A stretch of 12,348 nucleotides of DNA from CAYRIF01 sp964424205 (GCA_964424205.1 CAYRIF010000094.1:1-12348), one strand, 5' to 3'. Shown: positions 1-7,168, numbered from the stretch's first letter. Translations and numbers: made by a program. Notes: a model not told the origin generated them from the sequence alone.

Positions 1-1
1 G

Positions 2-700
2 GTCGTTTTTTTTGCGGTAGGCTTTGAAACCACCGCCCCCGCAAATGCCTTATCGGTGATTCATTCGGCACGGAAGGGATTAGATAATTATAGTATTTTA
101 GCCTCTCACGTATTAGTACCGCCAGCCATTGAGAATGTGATGGAAGATCCTGACAGTCATATTGATGGGTTTTTAGCGGCAGGGCACGTATGCACAATCA
201 TGGGAAATTTTGAATACTACCCACTAGTCGAAAAGTACAAAGTACCAATAGTGGTCACAGGATTTGAGCCCTTAGACGTGTTACAGGGCATTTTAATGGT
301 AGTTAGACAACTTGAAGGTAAAAAAGCTGAAGTAGAAAATCAATATGCAAGAATTGTAAGAGAGGAAGGTAATTTAGAAGCTCAAAAAATGATTTATGAG
401 GTCTTTGAGGTGACTGATAGGCTTTGGCGTGGCATGGAAGTCATACCGATGAGTGGTTACAAAGTAAAAGACAAGTATGCCAGTTTTGATGCAACACTTA
501 AATTCCATGTAGATATACCTGAAGCCGAAGAAAACCAAGATTGCATCGCCAGTGAAATAATGAAAGGTATTAAGAAACCATTTGAGTGTCCAGAATTTGG
601 GAAAAAATGTAAACCTACCAATCCGCTTGGTGCCCCCATGGTCAGTAGCGAAGGTGCTTGTGCTGCTTACTTTCACTATTCGGGTTTGGTGGAAAGTTAG
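2..700 (+). CDS. hypD: Hydrogenase maturation factor HypD, C-terminal part (5' end outside window)
   Basis: HypD is the iron-sulfur scaffold that works with HypC and HypE to assemble the Fe(CN)2CO group of [NiFe]-hydrogenases in the cytoplasm. The frame is open from base 2, so the gene enters from the left; about 232 residues are visible of a usual 360-380. The GFETT motif starts at base 20. The family blocks GHVCTIMG, GFEPLDVLQGILM, VENQYAR and MVSSEGACAAYF follow in order. The four C-terminal cysteines expected to ligate the [4Fe-4S] cluster are encoded at 542, 587, 608 and 659. An ATG at 56 is internal and not the start. hypX and hypE lie downstream, separated from hypD by hairpins and an ATPase gene. 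The identification is very secure. Nothing looks broken in the visible part. Confidence 0.97.
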   Translation, partial: VVFFAVGFETTAPANALSVIHSARKGLDNYSILASHVLVPPAIENVMEDPDSHIDGFLAAGHVCTIMGNFEYYPLVEKYKVPIVVTGFEPLDVLQGILMVVRQLEGKKAEVENQYARIVREEGNLEAQKMIYEVFEVTDRLWRGMEVIPMSGYKVKDKYASFDATLKFHVDIPEAEENQDCIASEIMKGIKKPFECPEFGKKCKPTNPLGAPMVSSEGACAAYFHYSGLVES

Positions 701-713
701 ATTAGCATTCTGA

Positions 714-738
714 TATAATCAGCAATCTGCTGATTATA
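714..738 (+). terminator. Perfect 11-bp hairpin just after hypD
   Basis: Arms at 714-724 and 728-738 (TATAATCAGCA / TGCTGATTATA) are perfectly complementary around a 3-base loop, 13 bases after the hypD stop codon. No run of T follows, so it is not a textbook intrinsic terminator. It could end or stabilise the hypD transcript. Transcription-terminator function is inference from position and shape. Confidence 0.4.
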
Positions 739-766
739 AATATATTAATCCTACTAATTTAAAAAT

Positions 767-813
767 ATTAACCCCGTAAAACAGGAATCAAACTCCTGTT
801 TTACAGGGTTAAT
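767..813. repeat. Long inverted repeat (20-bp arms), copy 1
   Basis: The arms at 767-786 and 794-813 match at 19 of 20 positions around a 7-base loop, with core CCTGTTTTACAGGGTTAA on the right arm. The 17 bases at 793-809 recur exactly at 889-905 in a decayed second hairpin. This is a strong stem-loop in the 218-base gap between hypD and the ATPase gene. It could be a REP-like palindromic element, a transcription terminator or a boundary of inserted DNA. Confidence 0.6.
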
Positions 814-820
814 TTATATT

Positions 821-828
821 TAATTTTG
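821..828 (+). promoter_or_regulatory. Candidate Bacteroidota -7 box ahead of the ATPase gene
   Basis: TAATTTTG is an exact match to the Bacteroidota -7 consensus TAnnTTTG, 90 bases upstream of the ATPase start. No clear TTG is present at the -33 position, where the right arm of the hairpin repeat lies. If used, it would give the ATPase and possibly hypX-hypE-NHL their own transcript. Such an 8-base match is weak evidence in AT-rich DNA. Confidence 0.3.
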
Positions 829-865
829 AAAACAGACTAATCTATTGTTAAGACATTGTATATTT

Positions 866-905
866 AACCATGTAAATCCGGAATTGTACTCCTGTTTTAC
901 AGGGT
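866..905. repeat. Decayed second copy of the hairpin repeat
   Basis: The right side at 889-905 is identical to 793-809 (CTCCTGTTTTACAGGGT). The left side at 867-882 pairs with it at 13 of 16 positions, so the stem is preserved but weakened. It ends 13 bases before the ATPase start codon, so the hairpin could also affect translation of that mRNA. Two copies 96 bases apart suggest duplication or two insertions of a small element. Confidence 0.5.
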
Positions 906-918
906 AAAATATAAAACA

Positions 919-2067
919 ATGAATATAAAACGAAAATTAACAAAAGATATAAAATACAGTATCAAAAAGATACCTGTCACCGCAATTATTGGAGCCAGAC
1001 AGGTTGGGAAAACAACACTTGCTAGAAGCATCTTAAAAAAACACACGAGTACTACATATTTAGATTTAGAAAAGCAATCTGATTTAAAAAAATTAGATGA
1101 AATAGAAGTTTTTTTAGAGATGAATAAAAATACTGATTTAATTTGTATTGATGAAATTCAATTAAAACCAAATTTTTTTAGTGCGTTACGTAGTTTTGTA
1201 GATGAAAACCAAAAAGCACGCTTTTTAATATTAGGATCATCAACGCCAAAATTATTACAGCAAAGTTCTCAAACTTTAGCTGGTAGAATTTTTTATCATA
1301 AATTAAGCCCTTTTAACTATTTAGAAATTAATAAAATTAAAACATTGAATGAATATCATTTGCAAGGTGGCTTCCCAAAAAGTATTTTACATAAAGAAAA
1401 ATTCGCATTCAATTGGTTAGAAAATTTCATCACTACTTTTTTAGAAAATGATATGCTAATGTTCAACGTTAATTTCCCATCAAAAACAATTCATCGACTA
1501 TGGATAATGCTCGCTCATCTTAATGCACAAATTTTAAAATATGCAATGCTTTCTAATTCAATGGGCATTGATGCAAAAACTGTTAAAAGTTATATTGCTG
1601 TATTAGAACACACATTTATGATACGTATATTACAACCTTATCATATCAATATTAAAAAAAGATTAATTAAATCTCCTAAAATATATATAAGAGATACTGG
1701 TATTTTACATACCTTACTAAATATAAAATCGTATGTCAATCTATATAATAACCCATATTTTGCTGCTTCCTGGGAATCTTTAATAATTGAAAACGTAATA
1801 GAGAGATTTAATAAATTTGATGCATATTTTTATAGAACTGCTGATGGTGCTGAAATTGATTTGGTATTAATTAAAGGCTTACAAGTTATAGCAGTAGAAA
1901 TAAAATCCAGTTTAGTGCCAAAATTAAAAAAAGGTTTTTGGACAGCCATTAAAGATATAAAAGCAACCAAATCATATATCATTGCACCTGTCAGAGAAAT
2001 TTACCCCTACAAAAATAATGTGATGGTTTATCCGCTAAAAGAATTTTTAAAATTAAATTTAAAATGA
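919..2067 (+). CDS. AAA+ ATPase with C-terminal DUF4143 domain
   Basis: This belongs to the widespread AAA-14/DUF4143 family, whose cellular role is poorly known. Walker A is at residues 25-32 (GARQVGKT), Walker B at 74-81 (LICIDEIQ), and a sensor-1 strand around residues 102-108 ends in GSS. The C-terminal half has the DUF4143 pattern, ending with D314 and E327-x-K329, the spacing of a PD-(D/E)xK nuclease-like core. At 382 residues it is the usual family length and appears intact. The codons are visibly more A/T-rich than those of hypE or the downstream dehydrogenase, and the gene splits hypD from hypX, so acquisition by transfer is likely. Its TGA overlaps the hypX ATG (ATGA), so hypX translation may be coupled to it. 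There is no evidence for a hydrogenase role. Confidence 0.9.
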   Translation: MNIKRKLTKDIKYSIKKIPVTAIIGARQVGKTTLARSILKKHTSTTYLDLEKQSDLKKLDEIEVFLEMNKNTDLICIDEIQLKPNFFSALRSFVDENQKARFLILGSSTPKLLQQSSQTLAGRIFYHKLSPFNYLEINKIKTLNEYHLQGGFPKSILHKEKFAFNWLENFITTFLENDMLMFNVNFPSKTIHRLWIMLAHLNAQILKYAMLSNSMGIDAKTVKSYIAVLEHTFMIRILQPYHINIKKRLIKSPKIYIRDTGILHTLLNIKSYVNLYNNPYFAASWESLIIENVIERFNKFDAYFYRTADGAEIDLVLIKGLQVIAVEIKSSLVPKLKKGFWTAIKDIKATKSYIIAPVREIYPYKNNVMVYPLKEFLKLNLK

Positions 2068-3806
2068 AAATCCTATTCATCACAGATGCTTTTAACGGTA
2101 TGGCACAACGCCTTTGGATTGAGTTAGACCGACGCAATCACGAAGTGCAAGTTCATATTCCTACAGCTACCGATGAAACAATTAGTGCAGTGAATGAATA
2201 TGGGCCAAGACTAATAATAGCACCATTTTTAACATCAAAAATCCCTAAAGAAATTTACGACAAATACGTTTGCCTCATCGTACATCCAGGTATTAAAGGT
2301 GATAGAGGCGCGTCATCATTAGATTGGGCAATTTTACAAGAAAAAAAAACGTGGGGAGTCACCATTTTACAAGCTGCAGAAAAAATGGACACCGGCGCTA
2401 TTTGGGCCAGCAATAAATTTGAAGTACGTGCGGTAACAAAAGCTGAAATCTATAGAGATGAAGTGACGCAGATGGCAAGCATTGGAATTTTACAAGCAAT
2501 AGAAAATTTTGAAAGCGCCGATTTTATACCAGAAGAACTAGATTACTCAAACAACAATATCACAGGAAAGTGGAATCCAAAAACCACACAAAAAGATTAT
2601 GCGTTTTCTTGGGATAATGATGCGATGAGTATCATTAGAAAAATTAATGCAGCAGATAGCTCGCCAGGCGTTTTGATATCGCTATTCAAAAAAAAATATT
2701 ATGCCTACGGTGCACATTTAGAAGACCATTTAAAAGGTAAAGCAGGGGAAATTATTGCCCAAAGAAATCATGCAATTTGTATAGCAACAATAGATAAAGC
2801 CATTTGGCTTACACACCTCAAAGCAACCAATAACACTGCTATTAAACTACCAGCAAGTATTTGCTTAGGTAACAAAGCCGCTGCAATAATTCAATCTGAA
2901 TTAGACCCTTTTACTATAGTCAATGGAAATACGTGGCAAGAAATAAGATTTGAAGAAAGACAAGGTGTTGGCTATATCCATTTTGATTTTTATAATGGCG
3001 CAATGAACACAAACCAGTGTAATAGACTTAGAGAAACCATCATAACTGCCAAAAGAAAAGTAAAATTAATTGTTCTCATGGGTGGACAAGATACTTGGTC
3101 GAATGGCATTCATCTCAACGTTATTGAAAATGCGAATAACCCTGCCGATGAATCATGGGAAAATATTAACGCCATGGATGACTTAATATTAGAAATCATC
3201 ACTTCAACATCGCATTATATTATTTGTGCATTGCAAGGAAATGCTGGGGCGGGCGGTGTTTCATTGGCACTAGCAGGTGATAAAGTCATTGCGAGAAATG
3301 GTATCGTTTTAAATCCACATACTAAAAATATGGGCTTGTTTGGATCAGAATACTGGACCTATTTATTGCCGAAACGTATTGGTATTGAAAAAGCCAATAA
3401 ATTTACCGAAGAATGCCTTCCTTGGGGTGTTTCCATGGCAAAAGACATTGGCTTAATTGATGATATCCATGGTGAAACCATTGTAGAATTTAGTACTTTT
3501 GTTCAACAGCAAGCAGATAGTATTCTAGCATTATCCTATTTTGACAAGCTGCTAAAAGCCAAGCAATTTCAGCGAAGAAAAGACGAGATGAATAAGCCGT
3601 TGGAAAACTATCGTCAAGAAGAATTAACAAAAATGAAAGCCAATTTTTATGAAAACAATCTTAACTATAACCATAAAAGATATTGTTTTGTACACAAAAT
3701 AACTGATGAAACAAGTGATATTGCAGAGAACCTTTACAGCAGCCGAAGAAATATTTACCGCAAAAGAAAATGGGAATCGATAAATTATAAAGATAAGAAT
3801 GAGTGA
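2064..3806 (+). CDS. hypX: Hydrogenase maturation protein HypX/HoxX (CO-ligand synthesis)
   Basis: HypX converts a formyl group, carried by formyl-tetrahydrofolate, through formyl-CoA to CO, the carbonyl ligand of the [NiFe] centre, and supports hydrogenase assembly in air. The N-terminal half is formyltransferase-like, with H74-P-G followed by GDRGASSLDWAI and an MDTGAI segment containing D109. The C-terminal half is enoyl-CoA-hydratase/crotonase-like, with GGQDTWSNGIHLN from residue 340 and the GAGGVSLALAGD oxyanion-hole segment from residue 395. The length of 580 residues is normal. The start is the ATG inside the ATPase stop (ATGA overlap), and the end overlaps hypE by 8 bases. Two A9 runs sit inside the gene (2341-2349 and one near 2688-2696) but the frame is intact. 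The identification is firm; the substrate chain is known from the family. Confidence 0.95.
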   Translation: MKILFITDAFNGMAQRLWIELDRRNHEVQVHIPTATDETISAVNEYGPRLIIAPFLTSKIPKEIYDKYVCLIVHPGIKGDRGASSLDWAILQEKKTWGVTILQAAEKMDTGAIWASNKFEVRAVTKAEIYRDEVTQMASIGILQAIENFESADFIPEELDYSNNNITGKWNPKTTQKDYAFSWDNDAMSIIRKINAADSSPGVLISLFKKKYYAYGAHLEDHLKGKAGEIIAQRNHAICIATIDKAIWLTHLKATNNTAIKLPASICLGNKAAAIIQSELDPFTIVNGNTWQEIRFEERQGVGYIHFDFYNGAMNTNQCNRLRETIITAKRKVKLIVLMGGQDTWSNGIHLNVIENANNPADESWENINAMDDLILEIITSTSHYIICALQGNAGAGGVSLALAGDKVIARNGIVLNPHTKNMGLFGSEYWTYLLPKRIGIEKANKFTEECLPWGVSMAKDIGLIDDIHGETIVEFSTFVQQQADSILALSYFDKLLKAKQFQRRKDEMNKPLENYRQEELTKMKANFYENNLNYNHKRYCFVHKITDETSDIAENLYSSRRNIYRKRKWESINYKDKNE

Positions 3807-4860
3807 TAAGAAATATGTAAAAATGCAATTGCAATGCCCCATGCCAAAAATAGATTTTGACGTGATTACATTAGGACACGGTAGTGGAGGCGTCTTGACA
3901 AATAAACTACTGGATAGTGGCGTTTTTGATTTGCTAAGTAATGATATCTTGGACGAAAGGCATGATGGGGCTTTTATAGAAATGAATGGGAAATTAGCCT
4001 TTTCCACAGATAGCTTTTTGGTCTCACCAATTTTTTTTCCAGGCGGCAATATTGGTGAATTGGCAATAAATGGCACCGTCAATGATCTAGCAATGTGTGG
4101 TGCCATTCCTAAATATTTGTCGCTAAGTTTTATAATAGAGGAAGGGCTCACGATGAAGGAGTTTTGGGAAATCTTAACCTCCATAAAATTTGCCTGCGAA
4201 AAAGCTGGTGTACAAGTAGTAACCGGTGACACAAAGGTAGTTGAAAAAGGTAAAGGTGATAAAATTTTTATCAATACCTCAGGCATTGGAACCATACATT
4301 CCAAAGCATCCATCAGCGAAAAAAATATCAAAACAGGAGATAAGATTATTGTGAGCGGCAATATTGCCTCGCACGGTATGGCAATCATGTCAGTAAGGGA
4401 GGGCTTGGAATTTGACTCTGAAATTCAAAGTGATACCACCAACCTGAATCATACAATTATCCGCTTAATTGAAAAATTTGGGGATACTATCCACTTGTTA
4501 ACTGATCCAACAAGGGGTGGCGTTGCTACAGTTTTAAAAGAAATTGCCATGTCTTCAGAAATAGGGATTGAGATAAAGCAACGTGACTTACCAATGGAAA
4601 CACAAGTAGAAGGTGCATGTGAATTATTGGGATTAGACCCTTTATATGTTGCCAATGAAGGACTATTTTTAAGTTTTGTTGCCGCAGCAAAGGCTGATGA
4701 GTTTCTAAATTATTTACATGAAGATGAAAACGGACGAAACGCAAAAATTATTGGAGAAGTAGTAGCCGACCACCCAAAACAAGTAATCATGGAGAGTGCC
4801 ATAGGAGGCAAACGTGTAATCAGCATGCTTCCAGGTGAACAATTACCGAGGATTTGTTAA
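3799..4860 (+). CDS. hypE: Hydrogenase maturation factor HypE (carbamoyl dehydratase)
   Basis: HypE receives a carbamoyl group from HypF on its C-terminal cysteine, dehydrates it with ATP to a thiocyanate, and passes cyanide to the HypC-HypD iron. The protein has the N-terminal GHGSGG at residues 26-31, then TDSFLVSP, GNIGELAINGTVNDLAMCGA, VTGDTKV and DPTRGGVATVLKEIA of the PurM/HypE fold. It ends in the diagnostic PRIC with the reactive C353 as last residue. At 353 residues it is full length. ATG at 3799 overlaps hypX by 8 bases. ATGs at 3823 and 3841 are possible alternatives, but the CP-x-P segment before the glycine motif favours a start at or before 3823. It is followed after 3 bases by the NHL gene, consistent with one operon. 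Confidence 0.97.
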   Translation: MSDKKYVKMQLQCPMPKIDFDVITLGHGSGGVLTNKLLDSGVFDLLSNDILDERHDGAFIEMNGKLAFSTDSFLVSPIFFPGGNIGELAINGTVNDLAMCGAIPKYLSLSFIIEEGLTMKEFWEILTSIKFACEKAGVQVVTGDTKVVEKGKGDKIFINTSGIGTIHSKASISEKNIKTGDKIIVSGNIASHGMAIMSVREGLEFDSEIQSDTTNLNHTIIRLIEKFGDTIHLLTDPTRGGVATVLKEIAMSSEIGIEIKQRDLPMETQVEGACELLGLDPLYVANEGLFLSFVAAAKADEFLNYLHEDENGRNAKIIGEVVADHPKQVIMESAIGGKRVISMLPGEQLPRIC

Positions 4861-4863
4861 GTC

Positions 4864-5979
4864 ATGAATTATAAGACATTAGGAGCGCACGTAACAAATT
4901 CAAGAATTTTCAAAGGCTCAAGAAAAAAACCATTTTTAGCCCCTAGAGGTATTTTTGTCTCAAATAACACAATGGTTGTTTCTGATACTGGTCAAAATAG
5001 GGTCTTCATTTGGAATAGTATCCCAACATCAGAATACCAAGATCCAGATGTAATATTAGGACAGCTCTCCGTGGATGAATCGGGACGAAATTCAGGTGGC
5101 AATGTCACGGCAAGTACCTTGCATTATCCATCAGGAATATGGACAGATGGAAAAATACTTATTGTCAGTGACGCCTGGAATCATAGGGTATTGATTTGGC
5201 ACAGTATGCCCACAGAAAATGCGCAACCCGCCGATGTGGTTTTAGGACAAGAAAATTTTGAAGCAAACCTGCCTAACGTGAAAGGAATAGGAAGTGACCC
5301 CACATCACAAACGTTAAACTGGCCTTATGGCGTTTTTTCAGATGGAAAAAACCTATGGATAGCTGATACTGGCAATAGAAGGGTAGTATTTTATAAAACC
5401 ATTCCAACTGAAAATTATCAACCGGCAGATAAGGTTATTGGTAAGCCAAATTTTAATACAAGAGACTATGAAAATAATGAGCCTATCTGGCCTTACTCAA
5501 TAAAAGTAAGCGCCAAAGGACAGTTAGCAATTGCTGACACCCAATGCTATAGAATACTGATTTGGAATAATAAAACTGATGCCTTTACAAAGCCTGCTGA
5601 CATAATTATCGGACAAGAAAATTTCGATAATGCCGGACAAAATCAATTCCGATTAGCCCCAGAAAATAATACGTTGAATTGGACTTATGATGCTTGCTTT
5701 TATCATGATGGCATACTAATTAATGACACCGGTAACAGTCGAATTCTGGGGTTCGATAGCATCCCGAGTAAAAATAATGAACCTGCTAACTTTCTAATTG
5801 GAAGACCTGATTTCAATACGAGTAGCGAGTATAAGGAGAATATGCTTGGCACGCAAAGTGCCATTTACTGGCCTTTTTCAATCATCACTGAAAAAGATCA
5901 TCTGTATATCGCCGATACAGGCAATCACCGGGTGGTTATTTGTGAATTATGCATTAACCCGAAGTATTCACCGTTTTAA
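4864..5979 (+). CDS. NHL-repeat beta-propeller protein of the hydrogenase operon
   Basis: Six NHL-type repeats of about 45-60 residues begin near residue 27. Each has the form P-x-G-(I/V)...(I/V)-x-D-T-x-x-x-R-(V/I), followed by a linker such as PTENYQPADKVIG and often an aromatic-ended tail (GQENF, GKPNF, GRPDF). Six repeats fit one closed six-bladed propeller. There is no signal peptide or membrane segment, so it is probably cytoplasmic. The start codon lies 3 bases after hypE, so it is almost certainly co-transcribed. From general knowledge, NHL-repeat genes occur next to uptake-hydrogenase genes in cyanobacteria and actinobacteria, where a role in small-subunit maturation has been suggested. 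By analogy it may be an accessory scaffold, but the sequence shows no catalytic residues. Confidence is high for the fold and moderate for the role. Confidence 0.88.
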   Translation: MNYKTLGAHVTNSRIFKGSRKKPFLAPRGIFVSNNTMVVSDTGQNRVFIWNSIPTSEYQDPDVILGQLSVDESGRNSGGNVTASTLHYPSGIWTDGKILIVSDAWNHRVLIWHSMPTENAQPADVVLGQENFEANLPNVKGIGSDPTSQTLNWPYGVFSDGKNLWIADTGNRRVVFYKTIPTENYQPADKVIGKPNFNTRDYENNEPIWPYSIKVSAKGQLAIADTQCYRILIWNNKTDAFTKPADIIIGQENFDNAGQNQFRLAPENNTLNWTYDACFYHDGILINDTGNSRILGFDSIPSKNNEPANFLIGRPDFNTSSEYKENMLGTQSAIYWPFSIITEKDHLYIADTGNHRVVICELCINPKYSPF

Positions 5980-6088
5980 CAAAATACTTTTGTAACTTAC
6001 TTATTATCAGATAATTACCCGGCAATTCGCTGAAAATCAAATAGCCCAAATTTGGGATGCTTGCAATTATCTTGGCGCATCTGCTTCG

Positions 6089-6108
6089 CCTGCCTGCCGG
6101 TAGGCAGG
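6089..6108. repeat. GC-rich palindrome (CCTGCCT/AGGCAGG)
   Basis: Seven-base arms 6089-6095 and 6102-6108 surround a GCCGGT centre that can add one G-T wobble pair. It stands out in AT-rich DNA. Motifs of this kind are, in my experience, dispersed through many Bacteroidota genomes as small intergenic repeats. The dispersal cannot be tested within this window. Confidence 0.5.
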
Positions 6109-6150
6109 TTGCAAAACCCTCGAAATATGTCCATATATCTTCGATTTTTT

Positions 6151-6166
6151 CCCGATGGCTATCGGG
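6151..6166. repeat. CCCGAT-ggct-ATCGGG palindrome
   Basis: Six-base complementary arms surround a 4-base loop. A T6 tract lies before it on the + strand, which is the wrong side for a terminator in either reading direction. It is more likely a dispersed repeat of the same class as the neighbouring palindromes. Confidence 0.45.
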
Positions 6167-6251
6167 ATCACATATACACCAAGCTAATCACATGAATATT
6201 CCGGGTTAATACCATTTTAACATCCAAATGCCGTATATAATCCGTTTCTTT

Positions 6252-6277
6252 CCTGCCCGATGGCAGGCGGGTTCGCC
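6252..6277. repeat. Overlapping GC-rich inverted repeats
   Basis: CCTGCC (6252-6257) pairs with GGCAGG (6262-6267) around CGAT. An overlapping stem GGCG (6266-6269) / CGCC (6274-6277) could form instead, so the two structures are mutually exclusive. It is related in sequence to the palindrome at 6089-6108. Confidence 0.45.
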
Positions 6278-6287
6278 CATGTATCTT

Positions 6288-6329
6288 CATAAAATTAAAC
6301 CGTAGCTACGGCTATGCTTGAATTTTATG
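6288..6329. repeat. Nested palindrome: perfect 12-mer inside 9-bp outer arms
   Basis: CCGTAGCTACGG at 6300-6311 is a perfect palindrome. It lies within outer arms CATAAAATT (6288-6296) and AATTTTATG (6321-6329), which are also exactly complementary. This nested design is typical of a small palindromic element rather than a simple terminator. Confidence 0.5.
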
Positions 6330-6341
6330 CATCACCTGAAC

Positions 6342-6362
6342 AAAAAATAATTCAAATTATTT
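6342..6362 (-). terminator. Weak AT-only hairpin after the permease gene
   Basis: On the minus strand, arms AAATAATT and AATTATTT (6355-6362 and 6345-6352) are followed by further T residues, 15-36 bases past the permease stop. The geometry resembles an intrinsic terminator, but the stem has no G-C pairs, so its strength is doubtful. Confidence 0.3.
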
Positions 6363-6377
6363 ATACGTCATTTAAAA

Positions 6378-7082
6378 TTAAAATGGTATAAGAAATAACC
6401 AATACAATCCAATCAGGATGGCAAAAAGACCACCTGCAAAGCGGATTCCCTTTAAAAAAAGTGTATTGTGTTCTTGCTTTGAGTATGAAGCGATTTTTCC
6501 AACAATTAGCGCATAAGCCGACATTGCCAAAATAGTACCAATACCAAAGCCGAAAACATACTGCACTCCCTCAAAATTAGTTTCAAAACTAAGTACTGGC
6601 AATAACAATAGAAAATGAGCCACCCCTGCCAGACCATGAATAAAACCAATACCAAAAGAAGAAATTATATGCTGCTTTATGACTTTGTGATGCGTATGAT
6701 GATGTCCATTTTCGTGGTCGTGTTTGTGAATATGTACATATGGTTTTTCCGCATTGTGGAAATGCGGATGTTCATGTCTTTTTTGCTCATTAAAAATACG
6801 ATAGAACGCCCACAAGCCGACACCTATTAATACAATACCCACCAGTTGCTCACTATGAGCAGATATTGCTTCTATAGGGATGTATTCTTTAAATATTAAG
6901 AATAAAACCCCTATTAATAACATGCCAAAAAGATGACCCATTCCCCATGCCAAGCCCACCTTCCATGCTTTTCTCTCCGACTCAATCGCCAGTGGTGTAA
7001 CAGCAGCCAAATGATCCGGCCCTGAAATAACATGTAACATAGACGCAAGCGTACCTGCAAAAAGAGGAAATGTAATCACCAC
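6378..7082 (-). CDS. UreH/NicO-like nickel or cobalt permease with His-rich loop
   Basis: This is a predicted inner-membrane metal transporter of 234 residues with about six membrane segments (roughly 2-30, 42-64, 79-97, 139-165, 172-197, 212-233). The first segment contains H17-x5-D23-H24 (HVISGPDHLAAV), the signature type of UreH/NicO/NiCoT-related Ni2+/Co2+ transporters. A second HGLAGVAH motif lies in segment four. Between segments three and four, residues 103-132 hold 13 histidines, a likely metal-binding loop. The start is a GTG at 7082, or the next GTG at 7079; no ATG is available in frame before the motif, and an ATG at 7089 is out of frame. Its position beside the hydrogenase maturation operon suggests nickel uptake for the hydrogenase. 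Cobalt or another metal cannot be excluded. Confidence 0.82.
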   Translation of the reverse strand: MVITFPLFAGTLASMLHVISGPDHLAAVTPLAIESERKAWKVGLAWGMGHLFGMLLIGVLFLIFKEYIPIEAISAHSEQLVGIVLIGVGLWAFYRIFNEQKRHEHPHFHNAEKPYVHIHKHDHENGHHHTHHKVIKQHIISSFGIGFIHGLAGVAHFLLLLPVLSFETNFEGVQYVFGFGIGTILAMSAYALIVGKIASYSKQEHNTLFLKGIRFAGGLFAILIGLYWLFLIPF

Positions 7083-7168
7083 CCACCATTTATAATTGTA
7101 AAAGGGAAATATATATATAAATCAGCAATTAAAAGAATCGTATCTGCGTTGCCTTTACATAATTATTC

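Larger units (their letters stand above)
5980..6377. other. Convergent intergenic region rich in palindromes, no gene seen
   Basis: This is 398 bases between the converging NHL and permease genes. I see no plausible reading frame in it. It holds at least four small inverted repeats, listed separately, plus an AT-only hairpin near the permease end. It probably contains the transcription ends of both flanking operons, although no classical GC stem followed by T tract was found for the + strand. Confidence 0.6.

Noticed and set aside
793..905. Two identical 17-mers 96 bases apart as a start of a CRISPR array
   Set aside because: There are only two copies, the second lies in a decayed hairpin, spacing is unlike regular spacers, and no cas genes are near.
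3624..4388. A 254-codon open frame on the minus strand
   Set aside because: It lies antisense across the end of hypX and most of the first half of hypE, both unmistakable genes, and its translation resembles no family I know.
4449..4744. Two short minus-strand frames inside hypE
   Set aside because: They are antisense to conserved HypE motifs and have no recognisable content.
6141..6170. T6 tract next to the CCCGAT/ATCGGG stem as an intrinsic terminator
   Set aside because: On the + strand the T tract precedes the stem, and on the minus strand it becomes an A tract after the stem, so neither direction gives a stem followed by T.
6615..6830. A 71-codon + strand frame opposite the permease
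   Set aside because: It is the complement of the His-rich loop region; its Met/Val-rich translation is an artefact of CAT and CAC codons read in reverse.
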